From positions 434,001-498,000 of the forward strand of contig NZ_CP159218.1 in NCBI RefSeq assembly GCF_040438885.1: 64,000 nucleotides of DNA, written 5' to 3'. Below are positions 15,645-22,894 of the stretch, one piece after another. Each line of letters opens with the position of its first letter. Within the stretch, counting starts at the first letter, position 1. The DNA is from Nakamurella sp. A5-74 (GTDB lineage: Bacteria; Actinomycetota; Actinomycetes; Mycobacteriales; Nakamurellaceae). The notes under the pieces were generated by a model. That model did no database searches. It was not told the origin of the DNA and worked only from the letters and a program-made list of their open reading frames with translations. A program made the translations under genes and the position numbers.

Positions 15645-16619
15645 ATGAGCAGTGTGTCGACGCCTGCGCGGCCTCCCAGGGCCGGCCGCGCGGCAGGCCG
15701 TACGCCCGCCAGGGGTGGCCGGGGGATGCCCACCTGGGTCTCCGGTTTCCTGTTGGTGTTGCCGTCGATCATCCTGATCGGTGTTTTCATCTACTACCTG
15801 ATCGTCCGCAACTTCCTGACGTCGCTGACGAATCGCAACTCGAACAACCTGAAGCTGCAGGTCCACAAGATCGGGTTCGACAACTACACCCGGTTGATCG
15901 AGGACTCCAACTACCAGCACGCCTGGTACAACCTGTTGGTCCTGACCGTGGCGTTCATCGTCGGCACGATGCTCTTCGGGATCGTCTGGGCTCTGCTGCT
16001 GGAGAAGGGCCCCAAGGGCGAGGGGCTGTTCCGTTCCGTCTACCTGTTCCCGATGGCGATCTCGTTCATCGCATCGGCAGTCGCCTGGAAGTGGTTGCTG
16101 AACCCGCAGACCGGCGACAACGCGATCGGGCTGAACCAGCTGTTCCAGATGGCCGGACTGGACGGTCTGCAGAATGCCTGGTTCTCCTCCAACTCGAAGT
16201 TCAACATGGTGGCGATGGCGATGCCAGCCATCTGGCAGCTCTCCGGGTACATCATGGCGTTGTTCCTGGCAGGGTTCCGCGGGATCTCCGACGACCAGCG
16301 CGAGGCAGCCCGGATGGACGGGGCGAGCGAGTACAAGGTGTACCGCTACGTACTTTTCCCGCAGCTCTCGCCGGTCGCGCTGTCCGCGTTGATCATCGTC
16401 GGACACATGTCGATGAAGATGTTCGACCTGATCTATGCGCTGGCCGGATCGAACTCGTACGTGGCCGGTGTCCCCTCAACGCTGCTGTGGTCCCAACTCA
16501 GCACCTACAAGTACGGCCTCGCAGGAGCGAACTCGACGATCATCCTGGTCATCGTCGCGATCTTCGTGGTGCCGTACCTGGTCTATACCCGTCGGGTCGA
16601 GAAGAAGGCCGGATCATGA
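15645..16619 (+). CDS. Sugar ABC transporter permease, MalF-like
   Basis: The 324-residue inner-membrane permease has about six helices. The conserved EAA loop reads REAARMDGASEYKVYRYVLFP (residues about 221-241), the contact point for the ATPase. An N-terminal Pro/Arg/Gly-rich tail precedes the first helix (GFLLVLPSIILIGVFIYYLI). ATG 15645 follows GATCGGAGCATC. Its stop overlaps the MalG-like start as ATGA, so the two permeases are co-translated. It partners the lipoprotein upstream in sugar uptake. Confidence 0.92.
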   Translation: MSSVSTPARPPRAGRAAGRTPARGGRGMPTWVSGFLLVLPSIILIGVFIYYLIVRNFLTSLTNRNSNNLKLQVHKIGFDNYTRLIEDSNYQHAWYNLLVLTVAFIVGTMLFGIVWALLLEKGPKGEGLFRSVYLFPMAISFIASAVAWKWLLNPQTGDNAIGLNQLFQMAGLDGLQNAWFSSNSKFNMVAMAMPAIWQLSGYIMALFLAGFRGISDDQREAARMDGASEYKVYRYVLFPQLSPVALSALIIVGHMSMKMFDLIYALAGSNSYVAGVPSTLLWSQLSTYKYGLAGANSTIILVIVAIFVVPYLVYTRRVEKKAGS

Positions 16620-17524
16620 CTGCGATCCCCACCACCGCCGCAGACACCACCCCGCTGGCAGGGGTTCCGGAGGCCCCGGAGCGCGACCAGCAGGCATCCA
16701 CCTCGCGGGCCACGACCGCCCGCACCGTGCGCTATGTGCTGCTGATCCTGTTCCTGATCATCATCCTGGTCCCGGCGTACGTCATGTTCGTGACCAGCTT
16801 CAAACCGGCCGCCGAGATCACCACCAGCCGCTCCTGGTTCCTACCGCAGAACTGGACGCTCACAGGCTGGTCGAAGGCCTGGGACACGCTCGCCGCGCCG
16901 ATGGGTCGGTCGTTGGCGATCGCCACGATCGCTGCGGCGATCAGCTCGATGTTGGGCTCGCTCAACGGTTTCGTGTTCGCCAAGTGGAAGTTCCCCGGCG
17001 CGAACATCGTCTTCACCCTGTTCCTGTTCGGGATGTTCCTGCCGTACCCGGCGATCATGATCCCGTTGCAGCAGATGCTGTTCAACGACTTCGGACTGAG
17101 CCAGGGCGTCACCACGCTGATCATCGTGCACACGATCTTCGGCATCCCGATCTGCTCGCTGATCTTCCGGAACTACTACGCAACAGCGGTTCCCAACGAG
17201 ATCCTCGAGGCAGCCAGGGTGGACGGCGCCGGAATGTGGCGGACCTACACCTCGATCGTGTTGCCGGTCTCGATCCCCGGATTCGTGGTCACGCTGATCT
17301 GGCAGTTCACCTCGGCCTGGAACGACTTCCTGTTCGCGCTGTTCCTCTCCAGCCCCAACAACGGTCCTGCGACCTACGCGCTGCAGCAACTCTCGGGTGC
17401 CCAGAACCCGGACTACGGCTCGAGCATGGCCGGTGCCTTGATCGCCTCCGCGCCGACGCTGGTGATCTACATCGTGCTCGGCCGCTACTTCGTCTCCGGC
17501 CTGATGTCGGGTTCGGTCAAGTAA
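16616..17524 (+). CDS. Sugar ABC transporter permease, MalG-like
   Basis: The 302-residue second permease of the importer starts with a short cytoplasmic Thr/Ala/Pro-rich tail and the helix YVLLILFLIIILVPAYVMFV, and has six predicted helices. The EAA loop is LEAARVDGAGMWRTYTSIVLP. The start ATG overlaps the previous stop by four bases. A strong hairpin terminator lies 28 bases after the stop, so the operon ends here without an ATPase gene. Confidence 0.92.
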   Translation: MTAIPTTAADTTPLAGVPEAPERDQQASTSRATTARTVRYVLLILFLIIILVPAYVMFVTSFKPAAEITTSRSWFLPQNWTLTGWSKAWDTLAAPMGRSLAIATIAAAISSMLGSLNGFVFAKWKFPGANIVFTLFLFGMFLPYPAIMIPLQQMLFNDFGLSQGVTTLIIVHTIFGIPICSLIFRNYYATAVPNEILEAARVDGAGMWRTYTSIVLPVSIPGFVVTLIWQFTSAWNDFLFALFLSSPNNGPATYALQQLSGAQNPDYGSSMAGALIASAPTLVIYIVLGRYFVSGLMSGSVK

Positions 17525-17552
17525 GGGCCGACCGAGCTCCGCGAGCCGCACT

Positions 17553-17581
17553 CGGCGGGTGAGGATCCGGCTCACCCGCCG
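17553..17581 (+). terminator. Perfect 11-bp hairpin terminator of the sugar importer operon
   Basis: CGGCGGGTGAG (17553-17563) pairs perfectly with CTCACCCGCCG (17571-17581) around a 7-base loop. No U-tract follows, which is normal for actinobacterial terminators. Confidence 0.8.
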
Positions 17582-17621
17582 ATCGGCGTTCCGGGATTTC
17601 TTCACGCGTCCGGGTGGCGGT

Positions 17622-17639
17622 ATGGGGCGAAGTACCCAT
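17622..17639. promoter_or_regulatory. 18-bp palindromic site ATGGG-N8-CCCAT, copy 1
   Basis: ATGGGGCGAAGTACCCAT. Its reverse complement matches copy 2 (17783-17800) at 15 of 18 positions. It lies upstream of the T7SS-type gene. It looks like an operator for an unknown dimeric regulator. Confidence 0.5.
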
Positions 17640-17782
17640 CCGGGGAACCGTCGACCGCGCTGCCGCCTCTCACGTCATGACCGACGGACGACGAGCGACC
17701 GGAGACCGCCATGACACGCAGCGCTGGCATCGCAGTTCACGCACGATCGACCTGTGACGCATCGCCCCAGGTGAGAGCACTG

Positions 17783-17800
17783 ATGGGTAGTGCTCCCCAT
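17783..17800. promoter_or_regulatory. 18-bp palindromic site ATGGG-N8-CCCAT, copy 2
   Basis: ATGGGTAGTGCTCCCCAT, flanked by G and C that extend the arms to six pairs. It lies 147 bases before the GTG of the T7SS-type gene. Confidence 0.5.
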
Positions 17801-17946
17801 CGCTCGGAGTGGCCACCGCGTCACCCGATTGGCCACAATCGATCCGAACGCCCGCGGTGGACGCCGCAGGCATTGGATCATTGCGAACCCAGCGATCGGG
17901 GTGCCGGCACCACCGTGTCGGGCACCGCACGACAGGAAGGCCTCCA

Positions 17947-19425
17947 GTGACCGAGACATTCGAACTCAGCGGTGACCCCGATGCGATCATCGGCTCCGCG
18001 CAGCACTGGACCAACTTCGGGTCGTCCGCGCACTCGGCGTCCAGCGACGTGAGCTCGCTGGATGCTTCGCAGTTCTCCGGTGACGAGGCCGACACCTACC
18101 GCGGTCGCATCAACAAGGACATGACGCCGCACCTGACGACGGCCGGCGATGCCTGGTCGGACGTCGGTTCCGCGCTCCGGACCTATGCGGGCACCCTGCG
18201 CGACCTGCAGCAGCGGATGACCGCGCTGAAGGCTGCTGCCGCCGAGCAGAAGTCCAAGGTCGACTCGTCGGCGCAGGCCGTGCAGCAGGCCCAGCAGGCA
18301 GACAAGACGAACAGCCTGGCCACCACCCCCGATCCGCACTACAAGAGCCCCACCGCCGATGCGAACACCGGTCACGCGGATGCGATCAGCGCCTTCAACG
18401 GCTCGGTGTCCCAGGCGGCAGCGATCCGCAAGGAGCACCGCGAAGCGATCCAGAAGTGCTGCGGCACCATCGACGACGCCAAGCACAAACGCTTCCAGAA
18501 GCCCCCGGGCTTCTGGGACAAGCTGGGCGCCGTGGTCGTCCACCAGTTCAAACAGGCCTTGGCGTTCGCCGTCAAGTACGTCTCCCCGATGCTCAAGATG
18601 GTGTCGATGGTTGCCGGGGTGCTCGCCCTGATCCCGTTCCTGACCCCGGTCATGGGCCCGATCGCGCTGGCCGCCGGAGCGACTGCACTGGCGATCGACG
18701 TGCTGAACAAGCTCGTCACCGGCCAGGGTTCCTGGGCCCAGATGGGTCTGGATGCTCTCGGGCTGGTGCCCGGGGTGAAGCAGCTCAGCACCTTCGGCAA
18801 GATGGCCAAGCTGGGAAATGCGGCGAAGAACATCGAGAAGGCCAGCGACGGCGTCAAGGGCGCCAAGGCTGCACTGGTGGCAGCGAAGAGCGCCAAGCCG
18901 AAGCTTGCCTTCCTGACCCGGAACGGCCGCGCGGCGAAGGCTGCGATCAAGAACGCGAAGACCGGTGTGAGCGAGGCCAAGGGCGCGTTGAAGACCGCCA
19001 ACAGCCAGTACAAGGCTCTCGACGACCATTTCGCGAAGGTTGCCAAGAATTGGCGTCGGGTCGAAGCGGGAACCTCCACTGCCACGGCGGGTCTCACCGG
19101 CTATCGCAACTACGAGTTGAACGGCAGCATCAAGGAGGCCATGCTGGCCGGTGCGGTCTCGGCCACCGGCATCAAGGTCCCGGGCGTCAGCAAGAAGCTC
19201 GACGCCATCCAGAACATCATCGCCAACGGTGCGGCCACCGGCCACCAGGCCGTCAACATCTACGTCCTGCACCCGGAGCTGGCCGGCAACCGCCTGCAGC
19301 AGGCGAGGCTGATCACCAGCGGTGGGAAGACGCTGCTCCACAGCTCCAACGCGTCGATGTACTCGCAAGCGGGTACGCACCCCAACGGCATGTCGCGCGC
19401 GGCCTTCGAGGTGCCGGCCCGCTGA
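17947..19425 (+). CDS. WXG/T7SS-type polymorphic-toxin-like protein, C-terminal activity unknown
   Basis: The 492-residue product begins with a helical WXG-like targeting domain (residues about 1-110: SAQHWTNFGSSAHSASSDVSS through TYAGTLRDLQQRMTALKAAAAE), as in putative T7SS-secreted polymorphic toxins. A linker with a Cys-Cys pair (QKCCGTID) follows. Next comes a hydrophobic pre-toxin hairpin (VSMVAGVLALIPFLTPVMGPIALAAGATALA) with the typical ALGLVPGVKQLSTFGK motif, and then a Lys/Ala-rich helical region (residues about 290-370). The last 110 residues match no toxin I recognise. No obvious immunity gene or ESX secretion gene is adjacent: galK is convergent 18 bases away. GTG 17947 is preceded by AGGAAGG. 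Confidence 0.75.
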   Translation: MTETFELSGDPDAIIGSAQHWTNFGSSAHSASSDVSSLDASQFSGDEADTYRGRINKDMTPHLTTAGDAWSDVGSALRTYAGTLRDLQQRMTALKAAAAEQKSKVDSSAQAVQQAQQADKTNSLATTPDPHYKSPTADANTGHADAISAFNGSVSQAAAIRKEHREAIQKCCGTIDDAKHKRFQKPPGFWDKLGAVVVHQFKQALAFAVKYVSPMLKMVSMVAGVLALIPFLTPVMGPIALAAGATALAIDVLNKLVTGQGSWAQMGLDALGLVPGVKQLSTFGKMAKLGNAAKNIEKASDGVKGAKAALVAAKSAKPKLAFLTRNGRAAKAAIKNAKTGVSEAKGALKTANSQYKALDDHFAKVAKNWRRVEAGTSTATAGLTGYRNYELNGSIKEAMLAGAVSATGIKVPGVSKKLDAIQNIIANGAATGHQAVNIYVLHPELAGNRLQQARLITSGGKTLLHSSNASMYSQAGTHPNGMSRAAFEVPAR

Positions 19426-19443
19426 TCCGGCCGGAGTGGTGGC

Positions 19444-20637
19444 TCAGGTGTCCCGACGGGCTCCCGCCGACGGGCTGTAGCTGCGGCTCACCGGTGCGTC
19501 GAGAGCGGCGTCCAGGAATGCGTGTTCGACCGCCCGGGTGATCTCGGCCGCGTCGGCGGTGTCCACCAGCGCGATCGCGGAGCCGCCGAAACCACCACCG
19601 GTCATCCGGGCGCCCAGAGCACCGGCATCCAGTGCGGCGTCGACGGCCAGGTCGAGTTCGATGCTGGACACCTCGAAGTCGTGCTGCAGCGATCGGTGGG
19701 ATGCGGTCAGATCCGCTGCGATGGAAGACATCTCGCCGTCACGGAGGAACGCCACCACTGCTTCGACCCTGGCGTTCTCGGTCACCACGTGTCGGACCCG
19801 CTTCGTCAGCACCGCACCGTCCTGTTCAACGGCCAGGACGGCGAGTGCGGCGTCCAGGTCGTCGATCTCCCTCAGCGAGGTGAGGCCGAGAACTGCGGTC
19901 GCCCGTTCGCACGATGCGCGGCGACGCGCGTACTCGCCGTCGGCGAGCGAGTGGTGGGCTCGGGTGTCGATCACCAGCAGGGTCAGCCCGACCGCGGTCG
20001 GGTCGAACGGGACCTGCTCGATGGTGCCCGCGCCGACGTCGAAGAACAGCAGGTTCCCGGCCTGCCCGGCCGCGGAGGCCATCTGGTCCATCAGCCCGCA
20101 CGGGACGCCGACGAACTCGTTCTCGGCGCGCTGGGCGACCCTGGCCAACTGCTGCAGACCTGTTGGCCCGTCGAACATCTCACTGCCGGCGAGCTCGGCG
20201 GCGGCCAGCGCAACGGCGCACTCCACCGCCGCTGACGAGCTCAGCCCGGCACCAACGGGGACTGCGGAGTCGAGCGCCAGTTGGAGGCCGGACACCGGTG
20301 CACCGGCATCCCCGACCGCCCACACCGCGCCGGCGGGATAGGCCGGCCACCCGGTGGCCGCGGCCGAACCGGGGCGGAGCTGACGGATCGGGATCTCGAT
20401 GATCCCGCCGGGTCGCTGGGACGAGACGATCCGAACCACCGGCTCGTCGATCCGGCCGGCAGCGACCACCGCACGATCGTCGATCGCGAAGGGCAACACC
20501 AGGCCGCCGGTGTAGTCGGTGTGCTCACCGATCAGGTTGACCCGACCAGGTGACGACCACACACCGTCCGGCAGTCCGCCGTACGTGGTGTGGTACAGAG
20601 CTTCTGCATGTGTTGCTGGGATGCTCCTGCTGCTCAT
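19444..20637 (-). CDS. galK: Galactokinase
   Basis: The 397-residue GHMP-family kinase phosphorylates galactose to galactose-1-phosphate in the Leloir pathway. It shows the galactose signature GRVNLIGEHTDYTGGLVLPF (residues about 32-51), the ATP-binding loop PVGAGLSSSAAVE and the C-terminal GGGFGGSAIALV motif. The predicted catalytic Asp sits in PCGLMDQMAS. Length is normal for the family. Its ATG overlaps the galE stop by four bases, so it is the last gene of deoR-galE-galK. galT is absent from the window. Confidence 0.95.
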   Translation of the reverse strand: MSSRSIPATHAEALYHTTYGGLPDGVWSSPGRVNLIGEHTDYTGGLVLPFAIDDRAVVAAGRIDEPVVRIVSSQRPGGIIEIPIRQLRPGSAAATGWPAYPAGAVWAVGDAGAPVSGLQLALDSAVPVGAGLSSSAAVECAVALAAAELAGSEMFDGPTGLQQLARVAQRAENEFVGVPCGLMDQMASAAGQAGNLLFFDVGAGTIEQVPFDPTAVGLTLLVIDTRAHHSLADGEYARRRASCERATAVLGLTSLREIDDLDAALAVLAVEQDGAVLTKRVRHVVTENARVEAVVAFLRDGEMSSIAADLTASHRSLQHDFEVSSIELDLAVDAALDAGALGARMTGGGFGGSAIALVDTADAAEITRAVEHAFLDAALDAPVSRSYSPSAGARRDT

Positions 20638-21605
20638 CGCCGGTCTCCGATCTCCGGGGCGGTTCCACGGAAGGCCCAGGCATCGGCGACCATCCGCCGC
20701 AGATCGAACTCCGGCGCCCAGCCAAGCTTCGACCGCGCCCGATCGGCCGAGGCCACCAACACCGTCGGATCCCCGGCGCGGCGTGGCCCCACGGTGGCCG
20801 GGAGCGGCAGACCGGTGACCTCCTCGATGGCGGTCATCACCTCGCGAACGCTGAAACCGTTGCCGTTGCCCAGGTTGCAGATGAGATGCTCGCCGGGTTG
20901 AGCGGCGCCGAGCGCCAGGACATGCGCCCGCGCCAGGTCGAGCACGTGCACGTAGTCGCGGATCGGCGTGCCGTCCGGGGTCGGCCAGTCGTCGCCGTGG
21001 ATGGTCAGTTTGTCTCGCAGACCTGAGGTCGCGTCCAACGCGATCGGAATGAGATGGGTCTCGATCGCGTGTCGTTCACCCGCGCCGAGAGCGGCACCGG
21101 CGACGTTGAAGTAGCGCAAGGAGACCGCGCCGAGACCGGTGGCGATGCACTCGCCGGAGATCATCATGTCGACGGCGAGCTTGGTCGCCCCGTAGGTGTT
21201 GGTCGGTCGGCACGGGGTGTCCTCGGTGATCGGAACCTGGTCCGGCTCTCCGTAGACGGCAGCAGTCGAGGAGAACACGAGCCGCGGAACGCCGTGTCGC
21301 GCCATCGCGTCCAGCAGCAGCCGGGTGCCGACGACGTTGGTGTGCCAATAGATGCTCGGTCGCTCCACCGACTCGCCGACCAGTGACTTGGCCGCGAAGT
21401 GCAGAACGGCGTCGAAGCCGGCGCCGTCCAGGATCCGGTCGGCGTCGGCGATGGACGCCGACTCCAGACGCACCCCCTCCGGGACCGAGTCGGCATGCCC
21501 GGTGGAGAGATCGTCGAGGATCACCACCTCGTGCCCCTCCTGCACGAGCAGCCGGGTGACGACCGATCCGATGTATCCGGCTCCGCCGGCGACCAGGAGT
21601 TTCAT
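20634..21605 (-). CDS. galE: UDP-glucose 4-epimerase
   Basis: The 323-residue extended short-chain dehydrogenase interconverts UDP-galactose and UDP-glucose using bound NAD. The N-terminal dinucleotide motif GGAGYIGS is at residues 7-14 and the catalytic Tyr/Lys pair is in TYGATKLAVD. The AAKSLVGESVERPSIYWHTN and GTPIRDYVHVLDLARAH segments are diagnostic of GalE. Its ATG overlaps the DeoR stop and its stop overlaps galK, so the three genes form a coupled operon. Confidence 0.95.
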   Translation of the reverse strand: MKLLVAGGAGYIGSVVTRLLVQEGHEVVILDDLSTGHADSVPEGVRLESASIADADRILDGAGFDAVLHFAAKSLVGESVERPSIYWHTNVVGTRLLLDAMARHGVPRLVFSSTAAVYGEPDQVPITEDTPCRPTNTYGATKLAVDMMISGECIATGLGAVSLRYFNVAGAALGAGERHAIETHLIPIALDATSGLRDKLTIHGDDWPTPDGTPIRDYVHVLDLARAHVLALGAAQPGEHLICNLGNGNGFSVREVMTAIEEVTGLPLPATVGPRRAGDPTVLVASADRARSKLGWAPEFDLRRMVADAWAFRGTAPEIGDRR

Positions 21606-22471
21606 GACATGCCTTCTCGGGTGGGGGGACTGATTCCGGTGGGTGCTGCGTCGCGGCCCTCGGTGCGCAGTGCCATGGCGGCCGCGCCGCCGTCGTGCAC
21701 GATGGGGATCACCATCACCTCACCGACCTGCTCGGCGAGTTGGTCACGCGCTTCCGGATCAAGCTGGTCGTCGGTGATCAGGGTGTCGACGGCACCGAGC
21801 TGGGCGATCTGGGACAGGCCGATCACGCCGTACTTGGTGTGGTCGGCGACCACGACGAGCCGGCGCGCGGACTCGACCATCGCACGGTTGGTCTCGGCCT
21901 CCATCAGGTTCGGGGTGGTCAGGCCCGCTCGCAGGTCGATGCCGTGGATCCCCATCACCACCAGGTCGACCCGGAGGGAACGGATCGCCTGCACCGCAAT
22001 GGGTCCGACCAATCCGTCCGACGGCGTGCGGATGCCGCCGGTCAGTACGACGGTCAGGTCGGGACGCTCCTGGTCGTAGAGGACCTCGGCAACCTTGAGC
22101 GAGTTGGTGACGACGGTGAGGTCGGGAATGCCGGCGAGATGCGGGGCCAGCGCCCAGGTGGTGGTGCCGGCAGTGATCGAGATGGCCATGCCCGGCTGGA
22201 TCAGACGCGCGGCGTGCGCTGCGATCGCCTCCTTCTCGAGCCGCTCGTGCATTGCCTTGGAGTCGAAGGTGGGTTCGAGGGCGTGCGCGGTCTCCACCGC
22301 GGTCGCGCCACCGTGGACCTTGGTGAGCAGGCCCTTGCGGTCCATCACGTCGAGGTCCCGGCGCACGGTCATGTCCGACACCTGCAGGAGCTCCGTCAGG
22401 TCGGCCACCCGGACGCCCCCGGACCGCCGGAGTTCGTCGAGGATCCTGGCCTGACGGACGGCTGCCAGCAT
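21602..22471 (-). CDS. DeoR/GlpR-family transcriptional regulator of the gal operon
   Basis: The 289-residue regulator has an N-terminal DeoR helix-turn-helix (residues about 5-58; ARILDELRRSGGVRVADLTE and VSDMTVRRDLDVMDRKGLL). The C-terminal sugar-phosphate sensor domain shows VLTGGIRTPSDGLVGPIA and the VDLVVMGIHGID and ADHTKYGVIGL segments. The family usually represses sugar catabolic genes until a phosphorylated sugar binds. Being first in the operon with galE and galK, it likely controls them and itself through the inverted repeat at 22537-22573. The C-terminal tail after VGEVMVIPIVHDGG is longer than usual. Confidence 0.9.
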   Translation of the reverse strand: MLAAVRQARILDELRRSGGVRVADLTELLQVSDMTVRRDLDVMDRKGLLTKVHGGATAVETAHALEPTFDSKAMHERLEKEAIAAHAARLIQPGMAISITAGTTTWALAPHLAGIPDLTVVTNSLKVAEVLYDQERPDLTVVLTGGIRTPSDGLVGPIAVQAIRSLRVDLVVMGIHGIDLRAGLTTPNLMEAETNRAMVESARRLVVVADHTKYGVIGLSQIAQLGAVDTLITDDQLDPEARDQLAEQVGEVMVIPIVHDGGAAAMALRTEGRDAAPTGISPPTREGMS

Positions 22472-22894
22472 GACGCCTCCCGGTCCGGACGCGGTACGGG
22501 TGGCCGCCCTGGCCGGTACGGCATCTCACCCGAACTCAACAAGAATCTACACCAGGTGTGTGTGATCTTGTTGGGTCCGCCTTCCATGATGGTCCAGCGA
22601 GCGAAGAACGGGGGAGTCGATACCCCGTCTGTGCACTCGGGCCACACAGGTGACGCAGAACGGCCGGGCGCGGAGGATTCCTGCAGAGTGTTCTTCAGGT
22701 TCTCCGATGGAGCGGCCGGATTGCGTCGTCCACCTCGCCAAGGACCGGTCGGTCAGCGTTCACCTCCGCGTCGCCTGCCGGACCTGCTGTGTACCCGCCG
22801 GCCCAGCAGGGTGTGACAGGTCCCGACAGACGCAGTTCGTTGACCGACCACAGCGTGCGGCGCTCCGGTGCCCACCGATCCGTGAGGTGTTGCC
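22472..22894. other. 423-bp divergent region between the gal operon and phoX
   Basis: It contains the gal operator-like repeat (22537-22573). Nearer phoX there is a GTTCACC element (22758-22764) that resembles one half of an actinobacterial PHO box. The flanking 11-base units match only weakly, so PhoP control of phoX is a guess. No coding frame is convincing. Confidence 0.5.
22537..22573. promoter_or_regulatory. Operator-like inverted repeat upstream of deoR-galE-galK
   Basis: CAACAAGA (22537-22544) is mirrored by TCTTGTTG (22566-22573) with a 21-base spacer. The spacer holds the palindrome ACACCAGGTGT (22549-22559). A minus-strand TAGATT (-10-like, 22545-22550) overlaps the left arm. The A/T-rich arms stand out in GC-rich surroundings and fit a DeoR-type operator. 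Confidence 0.6.

Larger units (their letters stand above)
17525..17946. other. 422-bp intergenic region upstream of the T7SS-type gene
   Basis: It holds the importer terminator (17553-17581) and two copies of an 18-bp palindrome (17622, 17783). Otherwise it contains no protein-like frame that I trust. A long 5' control region with two operator-like sites suggests regulated expression of the gene at 17947. Confidence 0.6.

Noticed and set aside
17670-18095. Minus-strand frames upstream of the T7SS-type gene
   Set aside because: No family features, and they overlap the operator-like palindromes and the N-terminus of the real gene.
22740-22790. PHO box before phoX
   Set aside because: Only one GTTCACC unit fits well; flanking 11-base units match poorly, so it is mentioned in the region note but not called.
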